From the NCBI RefSeq assembly GCF_010727125.1, contig NZ_AP022564.1:1054001-1118000 (forward strand): 64,000 bases of DNA, in the 5' to 3' direction. The DNA comes from Mycolicibacter terrae. Its GTDB lineage: Bacteria; Actinomycetota; Actinomycetes; Mycobacteriales; Mycobacteriaceae. The notes under the pieces were generated by a model that saw only the letters and a program-made list of their open reading frames with translations, was not told the origin of the DNA and did no database searches. Positions 57,280 through 64,000 of the stretch are shown piece after piece (the first letter of the stretch is position 1; every line of letters starts with the position of its first letter). A program made the position numbers and the translations under genes.

Positions 57280-57999
57280 ATGGTAAGTCAATTCGTGGAA
57301 ACCAGCCGTACGCAGGTCGACGCCGACGAGAGCCCCGATCAGCCGGGGGGCGCCGAGATCGTGGTCAAGGGCCGCAACGTCGAGATCCCGGACCATTTCC
57401 GCGTTTATGTCGCGCAGAAACTGGCCCGCCTGGAGCGACTGGACCGCTCCATTCGACTGTTCGACGTCGAGCTCAAGCACGCCAACAACCGCCGGCAGCG
57501 AAAGTCCTGCCAGCAGATCGACATCACCGCGCACGGCCGCGGGCCGGTGGTCCGCGGCGAGGCCCGCGCCGACAGTTTCTACGCCGCGTTCGAGGCCGCG
57601 ATCGACCGTCTGGAGAGCCGGTTGCGTCGCGACAAAGGCCGCCGCAACGTCTCCTACGGCGACAAGACCCCGGTTTCGGTGGCCGAGGCGACCGGGGCCA
57701 CCGCGCCGGACCCAGCGTTCCTCGCCGACGCGTTCGAGCGGGACGGCACCGCCGAGCCGGACCGCCGCGCCGGGGCCGGACCCGGCGAAGGCGGGCTATC
57801 CGGCGACCACGACCACGAGCCGGGTCGCATCGTACGCATCAAGGAGCATCCCGCCACGCCGACATCCGTCGACGACGCGCTGTATGAGATGGAGCTCGTC
57901 GGCCACGACTTCTTCTTGTTCCATGACAAGGAGACCGACCAGCCGTCGGTGGTCTATCGCCGGCACGCCTATGACTACGGCCTGATCCGGTTGGTCTGA
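57280..57999 (+). CDS. hpf: Long-form ribosome hibernation-promoting factor
   Basis: 239 residues. N-terminal S30AE domain (about 25-125: EIVVKGRNVEIPDHFRVYVAQKL, KHANNRRQRKSCQQIDIT, ARADSFYAAFEAAIDRLESRL) binds the 30S decoding centre. A linker with an acidic/His patch (DHDHEPG) leads to the C-terminal dimerisation domain (about 180-239) ending MELVGHDFFLFHDKET and RRHAYDYGLIRLV. ATG 57280; GTG 57271 is possible. Mycobacterial orthologue of the Rv3241c/MSMEG_1878 type that stabilises stalled ribosomes under stress or zinc starvation. Confidence 0.95.
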   Translation: MVSQFVETSRTQVDADESPDQPGGAEIVVKGRNVEIPDHFRVYVAQKLARLERLDRSIRLFDVELKHANNRRQRKSCQQIDITAHGRGPVVRGEARADSFYAAFEAAIDRLESRLRRDKGRRNVSYGDKTPVSVAEATGATAPDPAFLADAFERDGTAEPDRRAGAGPGEGGLSGDHDHEPGRIVRIKEHPATPTSVDDALYEMELVGHDFFLFHDKETDQPSVVYRRHAYDYGLIRLV

Positions 58000-58088
58000 G
58001 CCGGGCGGCCGAGGGCCGCCCCGATGCTGTTCGGCCGCGGCAAAGCCGGGCTGCTCGGCGGTGTCGCCTACCATGGGTGACGCTCGTA

Positions 58089-58114
58089 ATGCCGAAGACC
58101 GTGATGCCGAAGAC
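58089..58114 (+). repeat. Short direct repeat before secA1
   Basis: ATGCCGAAGAC occurs at 58089-58099 and 58104-58114 (15-base period), in the secA1 leader. Confidence 0.6.
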
Positions 58115-58132
58115 TGAGTAGGGGACATAGCC

Positions 58133-60898
<2,766 letters not shown>

Positions 60899-60923
60899 TC
60901 CGCCCGCGGTTTCGCGAGGCCCG

Positions 60924-62048
60924 CTAGGCGTTCGCCGCCTGCAGCGCCCGGCACAGCTGCTCGCGGTGAAAGACCGCGTCGCCGTGCAGCAGGGCGTCGG
61001 CCCGGGCGCGCCGCAGGTACAGGTGCAGATCGTGCTCCCAGGTGAACCCGATACCGCCGTGCAGCTGCAGGGCCTCGCCGGCCACCTCGTCGATGGCAGT
61101 GGAGACGTAGGCCTTGGCGACGCTGGCGGCGTGCGAGCCGTCGTGGTGCGGGCTGTCGATCGCCAGGGCTGCGAAATACGTTGCGGCCGTGCTGGCCTGC
61201 ACCCGGATGCGCATATCGGCGCATTTGTGTTTGACGGCCTGGAAACTGCCCACCGGGCGCCCGAACTGGACCCGCTGTTTGACGTAGTCGACGGTCATGT
61301 CCTGTAGGCGCATCCCGATGCCGACCATCTCAGCGCAGATCAGCACCGTGCTCAGCTGCGCCGACCGGGCGACGGAATCGGTTGCGGGTCCGGCGCCGGA
61401 ACACACGGCGGTGGCCGGAACCACCACCTCCTGCAACATCACGTCGCAGTAGCTGCGGGCGACATCGATGGTGTGTTGCCGCCTGATCTGCACGCCGGCG
61501 GTGTCCGTCGGCACCAGAAACCGTGCGACGGCACCGTCGAGCACGGCGTCCACCAGCAGCAGGTGCGCCGAATCGGCGTCCTGTACCGACACTTTCGCGC
61601 CGTTCAGCACGTAGTCGCCGCCGTGGCGGCGGGCGGTGGTGGTGATGCCCGCCGTCGACCAGGGCTGCCCGTACTCGGCGAAGGCCCATCCCGCGACCAG
61701 GGTGCCCTCGGCCATCGCGCGCAGCAGCTTGGACTTCTCGGCGGTGTCCGACCGGGCCACGGCGTCGGCCACCACCACGGTCGGGACGAACGGCGTGGCG
61801 GCCAGGCTCCGCCCCAGTTCGACGGCCACCAGGGCCAGGTCGATCGACTGCTGGCCCAGCCCGCCGTCGCTCTCGGGGATGGCCAGCGCCGGCCAGCCCA
61901 GTTCGGCGCCGCGACGCCACAGGTCGCCGTCGAACCCGTCGGAGCTGTCGATGAGGCGGCGGGTCGCTTCCGATGTCGCCTTGCCGGTCAGCAGCGACCG
62001 GGTCGAGTCGACGAGCCCTGCTTGCTCCTCGGTCAGTTCGAAGTCCAT
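60924..62048 (-). CDS. Acyl-CoA dehydrogenase, FadE-type subunit (374 residues)
   Basis: FAD flavoenzyme starting MDFELTEEQAGLVDSTRSLL. Middle domain with AGWAFAEYGQPWS. C-terminal domain with FGRPVGSFQAVKHKCADMRI, LQLHGGIGFTWEHDLHLYLRRARAD. This is the shorter class that in mycobacteria often pairs with a second, about 400-residue partner to make heterotetramers for side-chain or ring oxidation of steroids and branched acids. That partner may be the divergent gene at 62178. ATG 62048 follows AAGGAGC. Confidence 0.92.
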   Translation of the reverse strand: MDFELTEEQAGLVDSTRSLLTGKATSEATRRLIDSSDGFDGDLWRRGAELGWPALAIPESDGGLGQQSIDLALVAVELGRSLAATPFVPTVVVADAVARSDTAEKSKLLRAMAEGTLVAGWAFAEYGQPWSTAGITTTARRHGGDYVLNGAKVSVQDADSAHLLLVDAVLDGAVARFLVPTDTAGVQIRRQHTIDVARSYCDVMLQEVVVPATAVCSGAGPATDSVARSAQLSTVLICAEMVGIGMRLQDMTVDYVKQRVQFGRPVGSFQAVKHKCADMRIRVQASTAATYFAALAIDSPHHDGSHAASVAKAYVSTAIDEVAGEALQLHGGIGFTWEHDLHLYLRRARADALLHGDAVFHREQLCRALQAANA

Positions 62049-62120
62049 CGGCTGCTCCTTAGCTGAGCGGATGCGCGGGTCGGAAGAGTTGCGAAATCCC
62101 ACCTCAAGGTACAGGATACT

Positions 62121-62134
62121 GATTAAGCTAAATC
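62121..62134. promoter_or_regulatory. Imperfect palindrome in the divergent fadE intergenic region
   Basis: GATTAAGCTAAATC is 12/14 symmetric around AGCT, AT-rich, midway between the two starts. It includes TAAGCT, a possible -10 for the rightward gene. Confidence 0.35.
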
Positions 62135-62177
62135 GCGGGAGTGTCAGACGCCAGCGGATGGCAGAGGGAGGGGTGGC

Positions 62178-63383
62178 GTGCATCTCGGGCAAGACACTGA
62201 ACTCGAGGCGTTACGCGGCCGTGTCCGGGAGCTGGCAGCCCGCGAGGCGCCGGCGCGACATGGCCGGGCCGGGGTTCGGGCACCCGAAGACCACGAGGTC
62301 CCCGCACTGCGCGCCTGGACGGCACGGCTGTTCTCCGAGCAGTTGTTGGGGGTGAACTGGCCGGTCGCCTACGGTGGACTGCCCGATCCGCATCCTCTGC
62401 ATGAATCGGTGGTCGCCGACGAGTTGGTACGAGTCGGCGCCTCCGGACCGGTCGGCGGCGGATTGCTGGCCGCTGCGGCGATCATCGCCTCGGGCACCGC
62501 CGCGCAGCAGGACTTCTTCCTTCCCCGGATCCGATCCGGCGAACACATCTGGTGCCAGCTGTTCAGCGAGCCGGAGGCCGGCAGCGACCTGGCCGGCCTG
62601 CGGACTCGTGCGCGCCGCGACGGCGACGAGTTCGTGGTCGACGGCCAGAAGGTCTGGACGACCAACGGCCAGCACGCCGACTGGGGATATCTACTGGCAC
62701 GAACCGATCCGGATGCACCCAAGCATGCCGGTATCACGGCGTTCGCCCTCGACATGACCACGGCGGGCGTATCGGTGCGGCCGCTGCGGGAGATCACGGG
62801 TACGGCCGACTTCAACGAGGTCTTTCTCGACGGTGTCCGCATCCCCGCAGCAAATGTGATCGGCGAGGTCGACCGCGGCTGGGCGGTGACCACTGCCAGC
62901 CTGGCCCACGAGCGGTCCAGTGCGGGCAGCGGCGCGGCACTGTTCGGCGCGCTGGACCGAGTGGCGCGCCTGGCCGGCGACGTCGTCCGTGACGGCCGGC
63001 CGGCGATCGAGCACGACGACCTCCGCCAGAAGATCGGCGGCTTCGTCGCCGATGTGCACGTCAATGCCCTGGTTTCGGCGTTCGGTGAAAGCCGGGCTCT
63101 GCACCGCTCGGGGGACGTCGGCGACGCACCGGTATCCAAAATCCTGTTCAGCGAGGTCAACCTCGCGCTGCACGACTTCGGCATGCAGTTGCAAGGCCAC
63201 GACGGGGTGCGCGTCGAGGGCGACGACCGCGTATTCGACCAGGGTTGGTGGCAGGACGCATTCCTCTACGGACGGGCGTTCACCATCGCCGGCGGCACCA
63301 ATGAAGTGCTGCGCAACCTGATCGCCGAACGTGCCCTGGGCCTGCCCCCGGGGATGACACGCCCGCCAATCGGAGGAAAGTGA
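62178..63383 (+). CDS. Acyl-CoA dehydrogenase, FadE-type subunit (401 residues)
   Basis: Acyl-CoA dehydrogenase fold: SEPEAGSDLAGLRTRARRDGDEFVVDGQKVWTTNGQHADWG (FAD site), TADFNEVFLDGVRIPAANVIGEVDRGW, and C-terminal GRAFTIAGGTNEVLRNLIAERALGLP. Larger than its divergent partner; the two probably form an alpha2beta2 enzyme (inference). GTG 62178 after GAGGGAGGGG; its stop overlaps the amidohydrolase ATG (TGATG), so the two are cotranscribed. Confidence 0.92.
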   Translation: MHLGQDTELEALRGRVRELAAREAPARHGRAGVRAPEDHEVPALRAWTARLFSEQLLGVNWPVAYGGLPDPHPLHESVVADELVRVGASGPVGGGLLAAAAIIASGTAAQQDFFLPRIRSGEHIWCQLFSEPEAGSDLAGLRTRARRDGDEFVVDGQKVWTTNGQHADWGYLLARTDPDAPKHAGITAFALDMTTAGVSVRPLREITGTADFNEVFLDGVRIPAANVIGEVDRGWAVTTASLAHERSSAGSGAALFGALDRVARLAGDVVRDGRPAIEHDDLRQKIGGFVADVHVNALVSAFGESRALHRSGDVGDAPVSKILFSEVNLALHDFGMQLQGHDGVRVEGDDRVFDQGWWQDAFLYGRAFTIAGGTNEVLRNLIAERALGLPPGMTRPPIGGK

Positions 63384-64000
63384 TGCCGCTACAGGACTGG
63401 ATGAAGATCATCTCGGTCGACGACCACGTGATCGAGCACCCGCGGGTATGGTGCGACCGGTTGCCCGAGCGCCACCGGGAGCAGGGACCGCAGATCATCG
63501 AGACCGACACGGGTCAGCACGTCTGGCGTTACGAAGGTCAGCTGTACCCGCAGATCGGGCTCAACGCGGTCGCAGGCAAGCCACCGTCGGAGTACGGCAT
63601 GGAGCCGGTGCGCTACGACCAGATGATCCCGGGCTGCTACGACCCGGTTGAGCGGGTCAAGGATATGGACATCGACGGCGTCGAGGCCGCGTTGTCGTTC
63701 CCGTCGTTTCCCGGCTTCGGCGGTGGCGTGTTCCAACGCGCCCAGGACAAGGATCTGGCGCTGGCATGCGTGCGGGCGTGGAACGACTTTCAGATCGACG
63801 AGTGGTGCGCCACCGCGCCGGACCGGTTGATCCCGTTGGGAATTCTGCCGACCTGGGATCCGCACCTGGCCGCCGCCGAAGTCGAGCGGATCGCCGAGCG
63901 GGGAACCCGGGCGGTGTCCTTCCCGGACAGTCCGGTGCCGCTGGGGCTGCCGTCTTTTCACCACAAGACGCACTGGGAAGTGCTCTGGGATGCGCTCGAG
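63383..64000 (+). CDS. Amidohydrolase (Amidohydro_2 family), cut by window end
   Basis: First 206 residues visible. Starts MPLQDWMKIISVDDHVIEHPRVWCDRLP, the metal-site DDHVIE pattern of the ACMSD/uracil-decarboxylase-like amidohydrolases, followed by the long acidic/aromatic substrate region. Members act on ring-cleavage products or decarboxylate aromatic acids. ATG 63383 with GGAGGAAAG just upstream; coupled to the acyl-CoA dehydrogenase gene. The remaining metal ligands lie outside the window. Confidence 0.88.
   Translation, partial: MPLQDWMKIISVDDHVIEHPRVWCDRLPERHREQGPQIIETDTGQHVWRYEGQLYPQIGLNAVAGKPPSEYGMEPVRYDQMIPGCYDPVERVKDMDIDGVEAALSFPSFPGFGGGVFQRAQDKDLALACVRAWNDFQIDEWCATAPDRLIPLGILPTWDPHLAAAEVERIAERGTRAVSFPDSPVPLGLPSFHHKTHWEVLWDALE

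Overview
The window is chromosomal DNA of a mycobacterium (family Mycobacteriaceae; species not assigned). The evidence is high G+C, many GTG starts, 4-base stop/start overlaps, and a run of genes in the order known from M. tuberculosis (Mtb): ctpC, pacL1, the Rv3268 homologue, lcp1, rmlD, wbbL, manB, fbiB, fbiA, whiB2, the Rv3259 and Rv3258c homologues, pmmA, the Rv3256c homologue, manA, then alkB-rubA-rubB-tetR, sahH, tmk, mtrA, mtrB, lpqB, and finally comF-like, hpf and secA1. No rRNA, tRNA, CRISPR array, insertion sequence or phage gene was seen.

Layout. 1-5.7 kb: two divergent phosphate-binding lipoprotein genes (pstS), one cut by the window edge, then a tandem pair of PknD-type receptor kinases. 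5.7-9.1 kb: metal homeostasis (a CDF-like protein, the CtpC P-type ATPase and its PacL1 partner). 9.2-23.4 kb: envelope sugar and cofactor genes, namely the Lcp1 ligase, rhamnose and mannose donor synthesis (rmlD, wbbL, manB, pmmA, manA), F420 synthesis (fbiA, fbiB) and the WhiB2 division regulator. 23.4-35.0 kb: an accessory block absent from the Mtb order between manA and alkB. It holds a CDF transporter translationally coupled to an orphan CRISPR Cas7u/Csb1 gene, a large LuxR-type ATPase regulator, a cupin, a methyltransferase, and an operon of flavin prenyltransferase (UbiX), UbiD decarboxylase, a cis-CaaD-like tautomerase and an F420-dependent-type oxidoreductase. 35.3-44.0 kb: alkane hydroxylase operon, sahH, tmk and the MtrA-MtrB-LpqB signalling operon. 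44.0-56.3 kb: a second block with a persistence theme. It has the exact order of Mtb Rv3130c-Rv3134c (tgs1, nitroreductase, devS, devR, universal stress protein), then a TetR/MFS efflux pair and a quinol nitric-oxide reductase operon with a Cys-cluster membrane protein and an SPFH protein. 56.5-64 kb: comF-like, hpf, secA1, two divergent acyl-CoA dehydrogenases and the start of an amidohydrolase.

How parts connect. FbiA and FbiB make the F420 that the 32.7-kb LLM-type enzyme probably uses. The rhamnose and mannose genes feed arabinogalactan linker and mannan/LAM synthesis, and Lcp1 attaches arabinogalactan. DevS family sensors respond to NO, CO and hypoxia, and a NO reductase lies 5 kb away.

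The most unusual signals are the orphan Csb1 gene, a 22-base motif placed before each of the three transcription units of the LuxR/UbiXD block, the tandem pknD duplication, a 57-bp tandem repeat ending 2 bases before rmlD, a 58-base palindrome between sahH and tmk, an SmtB/ArsR-style operator before pacL1-ctpC, and a high density of predicted leaderless promoters (TANNNT 6-8 bases before the start codon). At two of these the upstream gene's TAA stop forms the first half of the -10 hexamer.
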